NCBI RefSeq assembly: GCF_963576675.1
Contig: NC_088916.1
Coordinates: 85,453,501 to 85,517,500 of the forward strand
DNA length: 64,000 nt
Direction of reading: 5' to 3'
Origin: Euphorbia lathyris
Taxonomy: Eukaryota; Streptophyta; Magnoliopsida; Malpighiales; Euphorbiaceae
The stretch's first letter is position 1. Every line of letters begins with the position of its first letter. The notes under the pieces are model-generated. The model was given only the letters and a program-made list of their open reading frames with translations, made no database searches and had not been told where the DNA came from. The position numbers and the translations under genes are program-made. Positions 45,901 through 57,412 of the stretch are shown piece by piece.

Positions 45901-47035
45901 AATCTCCAAATACAACATTACCGCGAACGGATTCATAGAGCTCCACGAACATCTTCTTGTCACCACACATATGGTTACTTGCTGCATTGTCAAGATACCA
46001 TATATTATTTTCGCGATTTTCTTCACCTTCGTAGGTAAGTAACACAGTGCCAGTTACTTCCTCATCTTGAATATTATTGGCAGTCTCCTCTACCTCCTTA
46101 GGGGGACTCTAACATTCTACCGCGTAGTGACCATACTTGGAGAAATTATAACACTGAATATTGGACTTGTCACGTCCTTCATTCGGCCTCCAGTTTCCTC
46201 TTCCTTCATCGCGTCCTCGGCCTCTTCCTCTGCCTCTGGTGAATTGAGTGCTTCTGTCATTGTTGTTGTTGCCGTTTTCATTTCTGCCTTGATTTCTGCC
46301 ACGTCCTCGTCCTCTACCATTTCCTCCTCGACCTCTTCCGCGTCCTCTGCCGGACTGACTACTTTCGCCATTTTTAAACACAGCCTTTGTTGCTAAGACT
46401 TGTTCTGCAGAATCTTCTCTTCGTTTCTCAAACCGCTCCTCTCATGCTTGTACTGACCCTACAACTTCATCAACTGACATTTCACTGATGTCTCTAGACT
46501 CCTCCATAGCCACCACTACGTAATCAAATTTTGGTAGTAGTGAACGCATAATTTTTTCAATAATTCTGGACTCTTCAATTTTTTCTCCATACTGCCGCAT
46601 CTGGTTTACGATAGATTTTACTCGGGATGAGTAATCACTAATGGCCTCCGTCTCTTTCATTCTCATCATCTCAAATTCTCCTCTCAGCATCTACAAACGA
46701 ACTTTTTTAACTTTCTCCTCCCCTTGAAGAGAAACTCGTAAAATTTCCCAGGCTTGTTTGGCGGTCGTAGCTTCGGCTACTTTCTCGAACATTAATTCAT
46801 CCAAACCTTGATGGATGAGTGTAAGCGCCTTTTGATCGCTTTTGCGATTTTTCTGCAGAGTATCTTTTTCTGCCTGTGTCAACGTTGCCTCATTGCCTGG
46901 GACTACGTAGCCTTTTTCGACAATATCCCAGACATCTTGACATCCGAGTAACGCCTTCATTCGAACACACCAACTTGAATAATTGGTTTTTGTGAGCTGA
47001 GGGTATTGACAAGGAAGTTTGAGACCGTCTGACAT
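42934..47035 (-). pseudogene. Copia 3 gag-pol, several stops and two frameshifts
   Basis: Gag starts [12 protein letters not shown] at 47035. Its zinc knuckle reads CYNFSKYGHYAVEC, with Phe in place of the second Cys. Protease has [12 protein letters not shown] where D-S/T-G-A is usual. Integrase keeps [30 protein letters not shown] and the SDRGGEY and PQQNGVVERKN residues. RT has QMDV, LVCLYVDDLIF and the TRPDILYAV motif; RNase H has STCEAEYVAA. In-frame stops lie at 46691, 46442, 46109 and 45548; the frame shifts near 44130 and near 43310. The protein cannot be made in one piece although the LTRs are almost identical. Confidence 0.9.
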
Positions 47036-47094
47036 TTTTTATAGGGTCTGTTTGGCAGAAGACTGGCTCTCGTAACGTGGCTCTAATACCACTT

Positions 47095-47577
47095 TGTTGG
47101 AAGTAAAGGGATTAGAATTGATATTTGGTAAGGTCCGAGATGTAATTTAAAGGACTACTATTATTTCCACAATATAAAATACATGGCACAAAACACAACA
47201 AGATTTTATTTATATCACTCTTATACTCTCTTACAAATTCTTACACCATTTTATCTCACTCACAACTCTCAAAACACCACCTATATATAATACTACGAAT
47301 AAAGCAACATATTTTTAAATCAAAATTACAACCACAATTTCATATTCAAACTTGATAGGCCATATACACCACCCATTAGTTGACTTTGATTTTCCTATCA
47401 CCATATTAATTATTCAACTCTTCATTGTCTCAATAATTTAGGACACAACAATTGATTGTATTTTTATTTTGTTTTTGTATTTTTTGACTAACTTAATTGT
47501 TGCTCCTTTTAATCCATATTTCCTTTATTTTTATATATTTTTTTTATAAATTAAAAATTAAGTTTAATATTTCAACA
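47095..47577 (-). repeat. 5' LTR of copia 3
   Basis: 483 bp. It is nearly the same as its partner: two substitutions and one extra A were noticed. Confidence 0.95.
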
Positions 47578-47582
47578 AGGGA

Positions 47583-48120
47583 CCTCTTCCGATTCATAAA
47601 TTGCTTAAAAGGACTGTTCTCATGAAATTCCATCCTGCCAGTTCCTGCTTCCATTTTATTGAACACAAAAACATTGCATCCAATTTTTTTTTGTATTTCA
47701 TTGCAGGTGAAGGGAGTTATATCAACTTTTTTTTACCTATGTTTGTAGTATTATTGTTTTTTTTTCATGAAGTGAATATATCTTTTTTGTATTAATGAAA
47801 AAAACACCAAATATTTGAAATGTTAATATATATATGGTGAAAAAAGAAAAAAATTAAAGAATAATACATATATTATATATTAGGAATATTTTGTTAAGTT
47901 CTTATATATCCTCCTCTATTTTTATTTTGTACACATAAAGAAAGTAATATACAGATGGTATGATCAATATAGAGAAATAATGAAGAAAAAAGGTAAGATA
48001 GAAACAAGTACATCTACTAAATGAAATAAGGAGAATATAAATAAGAATCTTTAGATGACATTATAAAAGAAAAGAGAAGAAAAGAGCCATGATAATGATG
48101 AGGAAAACCATCTTTTACAG
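47583..48120. other. AT-rich DNA, no gene
   Basis: Poly-T-rich and AT-rich sequence; the short ORFs here are low complexity. It may be the 5' flank of the B3-like relic that follows. Confidence 0.5.
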
Positions 48121-48578
48121 TTTTTTTCCGACAAAGGCAGAAGAGGAAGCACAGGGTATGAGGTCGGGAGGAGCCTGGTAGAAATAAGAGACTGGAACCA
48201 AAGTGGGTTCAACATGACAAATCCAAACCCATGGCAGATAAGGTGGGTTATAACCCGATACGAAGTGGTTACTGGTGAGATAACTCTGTCTAAGGAAGAA
48301 ATGCTTGAATATGTACTTAATCATGGAAACTTGACTCTGCAAAGCATGTTATTAGAGATAATAAATGCCTTGTGGTTTTGGTTGATTACACCGAAGATAG
48401 AAGGCCTACAACTTTTCAGAATTGTTATGTTAAGGTTTCAGGGAATACATATCATGTTGGTTTGATGGATGTTTTTCTTACTAGGTCCCTTAAACCTGGT
48501 GATGAGATTGCCTTATTTTGGGATATGAGGCCTACTTCTTTTGGCTTTTGTTTTAAATTACTTAGTAACTCCAAATAA
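48121..48578 (+). pseudogene. B3-like (DUF313 type) gene relic, one frameshift
   Basis: Frame 1 to about 48355 reads PNPWQIRWVITRYEVVTGEI and LSKEEMLEYVL. Frame 3 from about 48350 to the TAA at 48576 reads VVLVDYTEDRRPTTFQNCYV, SGNTYHVGLM and LKPGDEIALFWDMRPTSFGF. The GDEI-x-LFWD ending and the overall pattern fit the single-domain plant B3 proteins once called DUF313. A single indel joins the two frames. The true start is not clear; sequence upstream of 48121 gives no good exon. Such proteins are nuclear DNA-binding factors. Confidence 0.65.
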
Positions 48579-48946
48579 TACTTCTTTCTTTCTTTCTTAT
48601 TATTATGTTTCTCAGATTGTTTGTTGTAACCATAATTCTTCATTAATCAAATATATATGCGTTTTCCAATTTTCAGATGCAACTCTTTCGAATTATGTTG
48701 ATGAATATTGAGATACGAAGCTGGGAAAATTAAATTATGCAATTTACTCAGTTAGTTAATGAGATTAAGCTGTTCTAACTTTTCTGAATTAATTTTCTTT
48801 ACAACTTTCAAACATTTCATAATTCATTTAACTTAAAAGTAGTTGAGATGTAAAATGATACGAGCCGAAACAAAAGTAGCTATATCCGAGCATGATTGTG
48901 TATTCCCTGCATGTTAGAAAGCATTTCTTCTAGTTCTTAGTTAAAG

Positions 48947-49276
48947 GCTTGCAAATGGCTTTACTTATAAGTTATAAGTCATGCCGAAAATCTCTCAAAC
49001 AAGATGGGAGTTATAATCTCAACAAAACATTCCAAAATGTCCTATTTCAGCATTAATTTCTCATTCATTGTTTATCCATTTTAATCTTATAATACATCAT
49101 TGGAAAGATCTCATTGAGAAAATAATACATTGACATATATACGAGTTATTCAGAACTTCATCTATCCCTTAAATGTTTAAACATCAAGTTGACAAAATTT
49201 GTTGAGATTATAACTCCCATCTAGTTTTAGAGATTTTCATATGGCTTATAACTTGTTAGTAAAGCCATTTACAAGC
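48947..49276. mobile_element. Inverted-repeat (MITE or foldback) element, about 330 bp
   Basis: The first about 80 bp (GCTTGCAAATGGCTTTAC..., 48947-49030) match the inverse of the last about 80 bp (49193-49276), including a shared gatgggagttataatctcaa core. No coding capacity. No convincing target duplication was found, so class is open. Confidence 0.7.
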
Positions 49277-49498
49277 GTAGATACAAAATAACTCCCATCT
49301 AGGAAAGGGTCTTCTCTTTTGGAATGTTTTCGTTTCTCTCTTTCCATTGATTTCAATGTCGGAAATTAACATTTTTGGCCCAATCCACGGGTTGAGTTCT
49401 CGGCCTTTCATTTTTCAACATTTAACTTTAGAGAGAGGGAGGGACGGATCCACGGGTGTTTACAGGGGTTTGAGCACCCACTAATCATTAGAAAACGC

Positions 49499-51387
49499 GG
49501 GTAAATTACATACGTGGTGTACAACCTTTACCTATTTTCACATTTTGGTGTACAACCTTCAATTTTGCACACTAAAATGTACAACCTTTTGGTGACCTCC
49601 CACTAAAGTGTACAGTAGGTAATTATGACCGGTCAACCCGAAGTCAACGCGCCACCTCAGCAATTTAACTTTTCTAAAAAAGAAATTTAACCCAATAAAT
49701 ATAAAATTACTTTTATACCCTTTATAAAATCATCTTCTTCGACCTCCACCCTTATTTTCTTTCTACTCCATTTTCAAAAATTATTTCTCTCTTTTGAACC
49801 TTCATACTTGTTTTCTTTGTACTCCATTTTCAAAAATTATTTCTCTCTCTAACTCTCATCTCTCTCATTCTCTCTCTAACTCTCATCTCTCTTTTATTTT
49901 CTCTCTCATCACTTCTCTCTCTAACTCTTCCATCTCTCTCCCAATAGGGGATTAAGCTTAAACAACTCTTCTCACTATTGTCCCTGTTATAAGTGAAGCA
50001 CAATCTATAGATTACTGTATTGTTAATTAATAATTAACAAATAAAAAAACAAGCAACAACACTTGATATTGAAGAGAAAATTAATTATATACATAACTGT
50101 AATAGATTACAATGGTATGGGTTAATGGATAAATAATCCAACTAATCTAAATTAAGAAAAACAGATTAATTTAGATTAATCAAATTGATGTAGGTTTTTC
50201 TTTGTCTACGCATTGAATTCTCCAAATCTAAATTAGAATTACTTTTCCTAATCAACTCAGAAAGCTGAGATTTCCATCTCTGTTCCCAGTCGTTCACCCA
50301 TTCCCGGTTCGCATCGCCGCGATCTCGCCGTGAAATTAGCGTGCAAACCCAAACCACTCGCCATGTCTCTGTCATAACAAGCTCTGCTTTTTGGATCAGA
50401 TAGAGTCTCGTAAGCTTCCTGAACCTGAAGGAACATCTTCGTGTGCTCCTCTGTTTCCCCGCTGGTGATACATCCGGATGGTATTTCCTTGCTAGTTGCC
50501 TGTATGCCTGTTTAATTAGCATCGGAACCAGAAAATTCTTAAGCATAAAGCAAGGAACATACTTTGAGGTAAATCAAAGCAATGGCGTAAAATTGAATTA
50601 CAAACCCTAAAATGTAGATTATAAAAAAAGCCGCAATTGAATAAATTTCATTTCACGGATCATAACCAAAATTGAGAATATAAATGAAAAGAGAATCAAA
50701 CTACCTTGAAATTGAAGCAAGGAAATCCCAGATCCGAAGTGAGAAATAGCTGAGAAGGAGAGTATTATAGCCTGGAGAGAAAATGTGAAGATTCAGATAT
50801 TATAAAAAATGGAATTGAGATGCAGCGAAATATAAGGAATAGACACGAGGATTGAGAGAAGAAGATGAGCCGAATTTGGGTAAATTGGATTAAGGAAAAA
50901 TGTATAAAAATGTAGAAATCAGAAATGGAAACCGGAAATGTGATTAAATTAAATAAAAAGAGAGATGGAAGCTTTAGAGAGAGAAGTGATGAGAGAGAAA
51001 ATAAAAGAGAGATGAGAGTTAGAGAGAGAATGAGAGAGATGAGAGTTAGAGAGAAAAAATAATTTTTGAAAATGGAGTATATGAAGGTTTAAGAGAGAGA
51101 AATAATTTTTGAAAATGGAGTAGAAAGAAAATAAGGGGGAGGTTGAAGAAGATGAGTTTATAAAGGGTATAAATGTAATTTTATATTTATTGGGTTAATT
51201 TTTTATTTTTAGAAAAGTTAAATTGCTGAGGTGGCGCGTTGACTTTGGGTTGACCGGTCACAATTACCTGCTGTATACTTTAGTGGGAGGTCACCAAAAG
51301 GTTATACATTTTAGTGTGCAAAATTGAAGGTTGTACACCAAAATGTGAAAATATGTAAAGGTTGTACACCACGTATGTAATTTACCC
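49499..51387. mobile_element. Pack-MULE: Mutator-like element with about 430-bp TIRs
   Basis: The left end GGGTAAATTACATACGTGG and right end CCACGTATGTAATTTACCC are inverted. The match extends about 430 bp inward (to about 49939 and from about 50958), through gaccggtca and ct-rich blocks. A 10-bp duplication TAGAAAACGC flanks it (49489-49498 and 51388-51397); Mutator elements make 9-11 bp duplications. There is no transposase. The interior holds a DnaJ20-like gene fragment, so this is a gene-carrying (Pack-MULE) copy. Confidence 0.9.
50166..50546 (-). pseudogene. DnaJ20-like (chloroplast J-domain protein) fragment in the MULE
   Basis: The minus strand reads IKQAYRQLARKYHPDVSPAG with the HPD motif that stimulates Hsp70. 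A +1/-1 pair of frameshifts brackets a middle segment whose alternate frame reads MFLQVQEAYETLSDPKSRA and YDRDMASGLGLH; the frame then returns to WVNDWEQRWKSQLSEL and MRRQRK. This order matches plant DnaJ20-type chaperones, which work in plastids. The exon that would hold the transit peptide and the start of the J domain is not present, so only the last exon was captured. Confidence 0.75.
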
Positions 51388-51397
51388 TAGAAAACGC

Positions 51398-53657
51398 TAA
51401 CAAATAGAATCAGTGAAAGGGTCTTTAATTTTTTTTTATATGAAACCACTAAAAAAAAATAGGTGCTACATAAATCACCGTAAACACCAATTCCTAAATC
51501 CGTCATTGCTTAGAGCTTGAGAAATTCATAGCGCTATTTTGTAACCTGAACACGGCGGAACAAGGATTCAATGCAAACATTTCGCCAAGGTTAAGGGGTA
51601 AATAAATGCATTTCTGCATTCAATATCACATAGTATGAACCTTATGAAGTGATTTTTGAATGTTCAGTATGCAACTGATGCATATGTAATGTTTTGTACA
51701 GAAAAGTGGGATCAGGTTATTTGTAATGATCATATGTTATATTATTATTGGAATTTTCTTCACAAAATCAATCAAGCTTGCTAGTTTTTTTTTTCTGTTC
51801 CTTTTAGGGATCAATTTATGGTTGGTTTACAGCATTGGCGATACTGGATTGGCCCATAGCGAGGTCAATTTATATGTGCCTCTGTAAAAAAAAGAATTTG
51901 CTAAGTCAAACTACTTCAAATTTTCCTTTTGTGTATATACACATGTTATCCTTGAGTTGTCTAGATCCAATATTTACCCATCACCGTAAAACTTCTCAAG
52001 ATTAAGCTAGATTTGGACTATAAAAGTAAGATTGAGTTGTTTTGAACAAACTAAGAGAAATTTATGGTCCATCATATATTAATCAAGTTGTATTTTATAA
52101 TTAAATAAAAACTCAATTTGTCAAAAATAAGGTGTTGAAAACATCTATAGTAGGGGTAGTGCTAACACTCGGGGTTGAAACCATTCATGGTAAGAACTCG
52201 AACTTGGCAGATCCCCCATTCTTTTTTTGCATCATTTGCATAGATGATTTCAACCATATGACCATTCAATGATCAAATGATCAAATGGGTGCAGTTTGTT
52301 AGATGCTTCAACTTGGATTGATGAGTTGACACAATTTGTGTATAATCGCTAATTAGGCAATATGTAACTTTAACTTTGAAGTTGGTTTGTGATGCTCTTT
52401 GTTCACATCTTAGGTTGTTATATTCATGAGCCCCTCAAACTTGGCATGTAGGAATTAAAGAAGCCAAGTTGGTCAGTTTTAGTAGAAAAAACCCAATGAG
52501 TTTGATTTTTGGCATGGAGCCCCCTCAAATCGGAACCATTTGATTATATCAGTCATCTTAACAGTTTGTTCAATAGTCATGGCAGTTAGAACATCTTAAA
52601 ATTGTTGATGTACAGTTAGAAAATATCAAAGATAAAATTTAAAGGATGAGTCGTGGACGAGGTAGCTCTCTTCGAGAAGTTCACGACACTATCTCGAGAA
52701 TCTGCAAGAAGACTAACATCCAATCGCCTCGAGGATAAAACACCAAAGTTAATTATTCAACTTCTACACTCAAAGAGAAGGAAAAGAAATATGTTAAATG
52801 ATTTTTTAGAAATTCAGTAAGAGTAATTCAGATAATTATCCACATAAATAAAAATTAATTTAAAAATAATTAAATTAAGTTACAAAATACGCAACTGACC
52901 TAGCCAACCAGATGGTAGTTAAGGTAAACCAAGTTCCATGTAAATCCTAACTTATGTACAAAACTCATTACCCCTTGGACTACACTAAGTGTATGAGGAC
53001 ATCCAATATAAATCACCCATAAATTTCGCTTAAACGGTATGTGTAGTGAACCGGGCTGCCTTCCTATTTCTCTATATACTCTAAGTCTAATCTGATCTTT
53101 GAATTTGGCATGTTGAACTTGGGATCAATATAATCACACACATGCTTGCCAAACTTAGTTAGTTCATGACATCTATTATGTTAGATGAACTTTACTCATT
53201 TCATTTATCTTAAACTATTTTATAGTTTTTGGGTTTCAAAGTAAAGGTTTTACATTTTCTATATAGCCACATTAAACATAAAATGTTGTTTTTGAACGTT
53301 TAAATGTATGTAAATTTCGAATCCATATGAAATAAAGCACACCCTATTAACTCAGTACATATTCAAAGTGAAAAGGAAAAGAGTTAATATAGTCGTTATA
53401 TTTATTTATTTTATAAATTAACCCCCTTATTATCTAATTATCACAAACAAACCACAAAATAAAAAATAAAAATCAAATATACCCTCTTCTCCATCTCTAT
53501 TTAATTTTTTATTTTTCTTCTTCTCTCTCTCATCTCTTTGTTAATTTCTCTCTCTAAAATCAATTAATTTTCAAATCTCTTAGTGCTTGCACTTGACACA
53601 AGCATTTGGTTCATCTTTAACACTAAGACAATTGGATCATCTTTCTGGAGTTAATGC
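51398..53657. other. About 2.2 kb with no gene
   Basis: Both strands were read; only short, low-complexity ORFs occur. A CT-rich stretch lies at about 53515-53570. A 71-bp tandem duplication (tgcttgcacttgacac at about 53584 and 53655) ends at the start of the NAA25-like piece. Confidence 0.5.
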
Positions 53658-54118
53658 TTGCACTTGACACAGGCATTTGGTTCGGACATGATCGACTGGC
53701 TTAACTTTTCGATATTTCTGAACGCCTGGAACTTGAATACTCGTGAGCTTTCACAATCAGGCAGGGAGCAGTGCGGGCAAGGCATTTGGCACAAGGTTGA
53801 TACTTTGTTACAGAAATGCATTACAGAGAAGGCTAGATTCATGGCATCTCTTGTCTGCTCACCAAGTCATGATTTCCCAATTGTAGTGCAAATGGTTACA
53901 GAGCCATTGGCTTGGCATGGCGTTGTACTCCAATCTTGTATCCGGTCATCACTCCCATCCGGAAAGAAGAAGTAGAAAGGTACACCGTCAGATCATTCTA
54001 AATCTCTACTATTTGGTACAATTCGAGATTCAATTGAATCCTCCTGTAGTATAGTTGAAGAGATTGTGAAGTCGGTAAGAGAACAGATTAACAAACCAGA
54101 AGATCAAATAGTAGACAC
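53658..54118 (+). pseudogene. NAA25 (NatB auxiliary subunit) C-terminal fragment, left part
   Basis: The frame reads DWLNFSIFLNAWNLNTREL, LLQKCITEKARFM, VQMVTEPLAWHGVVLQSCIR and SSLPSGKKK, then an in-frame TAG and KGTPSDHSKSLLFGTIRDSI. This is the conserved C-terminal part of plant NAA25, the auxiliary subunit of N-terminal acetyltransferase B in the cytosol. It is intronless across these motifs, so it could be processed or captured; the stop codon shows it is not functional. It is cut by copia 4 at AATAC and continues at 60521. Confidence 0.7.
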
Positions 54119-54123
54119 AATAC

Positions 54124-54271
54124 TAATAGAGTTTGAACTCGTGAGTCATTCTCATTAATCAAAGAGTATAAATACAAGTGGTTACCTATAATTATGCTAA
54201 GAGATAATTACAGAATAAATTACAGTTAATCAAATATAATCTTCCTAAACAGAATATTTACATATCTATCA
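54124..54271 (-). repeat. 3' LTR of copia 4 (148 bp)
   Basis: Identical by eye to 60368-60515. The minus-strand purine-rich tract near 54272-54290 precedes it. Confidence 0.95.
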
Positions 54272-55787
54272 CACCCCCGTAGTCAAAACGGGAGGAGGTC
54301 GGACGTTGAGACTAATCCGAAAATCATCAAATAAAGCTAGAGGAAGACCTTTGGTGAAAATATCGGCGATCTGATGTCGAGAAGGAACATGGAGAACTCG
54401 AACTTCGCCTTTTGCGACCTTTTCACGTACAAAATGTATATCCATTTCGATGTGTTTGGTCCGTTGATGCTGAACAGGGTTATCAGATAAGTAAACAACA
54501 CTGACATTATCACAGTAGACCAAGGTGGACCTGTGAATAGGACAGTGGAGCTCGAGGAGAAGATTCCGGATCCAACAGGTTTCAGACACAACATTAGCCA
54601 CACCTCTATATTCTGCTTCAACACTAGAACGAGAAAGGGTCGGTTGACGCTTAGCAGATCAGGAAATGAGATTGTCACCAAGAAACACGCAGTATCCAGA
54701 AGTTGACCGGCGGGTGTCAGGGCAACCACCCCAATCAGCATCAGTGTAGGAGACAAGAGAACTCAAGGAAGAGGAAGTGAGAGTGAGGCCAAGATCCATG
54801 GTACCCTTTACATATCGAAGTATCCGTTTGATGGCGGCCATATGCTGAGTTTTGGGATCATGCATAAATAAACAAACTTGTTGAACCGCATAGGAGATAT
54901 CTGGTCGAGTAAGGGTCAAATACTGCAAAGCACCAGCAAGACTCCGATATTCTGTAGGATCATGGTATGAGGTGCCCGAATTGATACTGAGTTTCTGTTT
55001 GGTGTCCACTGGAGTAGCACAAGGATTAGAAGAAGTGAGGCCAGCTTTCTCAATAATGTCTGAAGCATACTTTCTTTGAGAGAGGAACAGGGCACCTGAT
55101 GTGCGAGAAACTGAAATACCCAAGAAATAGTGCAAAGGACCCAAATCCTTCATAGAAAACTCAGAACTCAATTTGGTCATAATGGAAGCTCGTAAAGAAT
55201 CAGAAGAGGCAGTAAGAACAATATCATCAACATACAGTAGTAGATAAGCAACATCGCTCCCTTGACGGAAAACAAATAGAGAGTGATCAGAGATACTATG
55301 AGAAAATCCCAATGTAGAGAGGAAGGATGCAAACCGTTGGTACCAAGCCCGAGGGGCCTGTTTGAGCCCATAAAGTGACTTCTTGAGCAAACAAACATGA
55401 TCCGGATAGTTAGGGTCGCGAAAACCCAATGGTTGATGCATATAAACAGTCTCATTAAGATCACCATGTAGAAAAGCATTCTTGACGTCAAGTGGATGGA
55501 GGCCCCAATTTTTAGAAAGTGCAATGCTCAAAACTGCTCGAATGGTAGCTGGTTTAACAACTGGACTGAAAGTTTCTCCACAATCAATGCCAACCAATTG
55601 ATTTGAACCATTGCCAACTAGACGAGCTTTATATCTCTCAAAGGAGCCATCTGCATTAAGTTTGTGCCTGAAAATCCACCAACTACGAAGAATATTAGCA
55701 TTAGAAGGACGGGGTACAAGGACCCACGTCTTATTTTTAATAAGAGCCTCAAATTCATCGGTCATGGCATTTTTCCAATTGGGGTCG

Positions 55788-57412
55788 TGATGCGGATTCC
55801 GCGAAGAACCCGATCTAAAGGATAAGTGTACCCCGTCGTTATCAAGTAATAAATTTCTGGTTTAAGTCCAGGTTATCGTCCACAGGATTTATTTCTGCAA
55901 GTATCAAGCTACTCGGTCTCGGATGTTATCTAGGCTTAGGGGGTTTTGAGTTTGTTTGTTTTAATTAATCTACTCCTAAGTTGAATTATGCTAATCCTAG
56001 CTAAGTTATCTAATTCTAACTAAGTTATCTAATTCTAGCTAAGTTATTCTACGCCTAACTAAGTTACTCTACCCCTAATTGATCTTTCATTAATGAAACT
56101 ATTCGAAGGAACATGGTATGAACGATAATAATAAAGATAGATTATCAAGTCTATTGAATAAAAACCTAATCTGAGTCACTTGTATTCAAGGCGATTAACC
56201 ATACTTACCCTCCTGAGGTTCCTAGCGCGTGATTCCCTAAGGCCGAAACTAGGTCTAAGGCTCAGTAAATTGGCGCTTAATCAACTAAGAGGCCGTCAAT
56301 CTCCTAGGCTCTGACTAGGTTAGATTCAGCTCGCAATATGTGCCTACTAGATTTTGGGGCTTTTGAATGAGTTAAATCAATTGAATAAAGCGTAAGACAG
56401 AGATTAGACAAATAATCATAGAACAAAACAAGAGCTAAATTATTATTAAAGGCGAAGATAATTGTCACAAGATACAATAAGTCAAGTTCGGCAACTGTAT
56501 CAAAGAGTACAAACATGGAAAGATAAAAGGAGATACAAAAATCCCTTTCAGGGAACCTGTTTACTCTGCAGCCGGCGACTTGATCTTAAGGACGGACCTT
56601 GATAATTCCTCGAGAAAAAGCTTTGAAGGAGCTTCAATGGAGGTTGAGGAAGATGGAGAAGATGGAGAGGAATTACAAGGGGAAAGCTAAAATAATTTAC
56701 AAAAATGAAAGATGTCTAATTACAGTGGAAAAATCCTATTTATAGACGCGTTTCGGGCCTCGTTTTGACCTATTTTCGTGTCCTAGTTGGTGTAGGAAGA
56801 CGTGGGGCCGAACGTGGCTTCGTGGGGGCGGAATTGGTCTTTTTGACCAATTCCCGCAGGGCTGCTCGCCGAGCAGGGAAGGCTGCTCGGCGAGCAGGGC
56901 TGCTCGGCGAGCAGGGCTGCTCGCGCCGAGCAGCCCCCTGCTCGCCGAGCAGGCGCCTGGTGGCCTGCTCGGCGAGCAGAAATGGCCCGTGGGGCCCTGC
57001 TCGCCGAGCGTTTTCGCCCGAAGCGTGCTCGATTCAAGCTTGATGAGTTCTATGCCCTTTTTCGTCCGAACTTACACCTGCACACGCATAAAAACTCCGG
57101 AAAACATTAGTCCAAAAGCCAAATTGATCCGTCAATCGCTTATTTTGAGCAAACGCTTCGTTTGGTGCGACTTTTGACGGACCAATTAGCTTCAAAAGAT
57201 AACGGAATTCTAATATGCATGCTATTTCGGCCGTATTTGCCTAAATTGATCACAAAACGAGCCTAAACGATGAAAAGTAAATAGAACGTTTCCAATTCCT
57301 AACTAACTCACACAAAAGCATTTAAATGCGAGAATTGCTCGCTTATTAACCAAATAACTCTAAAACCCGTCCTAAAACCGTACCCAAAGATAGGGGTTTT
57401 TGACCCCTATCA
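55788..57412. mobile_element. Solo LTR nested in copia 4 (1,625 bp)
   Basis: It reads TGATGCGGATTCC to GACCCCTATCA and is flanked by GGTCG on both sides (55783-55787 and 57413-57417). It has no coding capacity and no related internal sequence, as left by LTR-LTR recombination of a full element. The interior includes a taagttatctaattct tandem stretch (about 55990-56060) and the palindrome cluster at 56862-57010. The parent element is not identified. Confidence 0.85.
56862..57010. repeat. Cluster of seven GC-rich palindromes in the solo LTR
   Basis: Seven near-copies of ctgctcgccgagcag (also ctgctcggcgagcag, one with an extra cg, the last cut to ctgctcgccgagcg) occur in 150 bp. Each is an inverted repeat around one central base. 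Local GC is far higher than anywhere else in the window. Confidence 0.9.

Larger units (their letters stand above)
42439..47577 (-). mobile_element. Copia 3: Ty1/copia retrotransposon, 5,139 bp
   Basis: LTRs (482 and 483 bp) start TGTTGGAAG and end TTTCAACA and differ at only three places by eye. Target duplication AGGGA lies at 42434-42438 and 47578-47582. The primer site for initiator tRNA-Met (TGGTATTAGAG, minus) is at 47081-47091. Order on the minus strand is gag, protease, integrase, RT, RNase H, the copia order. Confidence 0.95.

Noticed and set aside
46067..46396. Ser/Ala-rich plus ORF and Glu-rich minus ORF
   Set aside because: Other frames of the Gly/Arg-rich gag segment of copia 3.
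56765..57043. ORFs on both strands rich in Ala, Arg and Gly
   Set aside because: They arise from the GC-rich palindrome cluster in a non-coding solo LTR.
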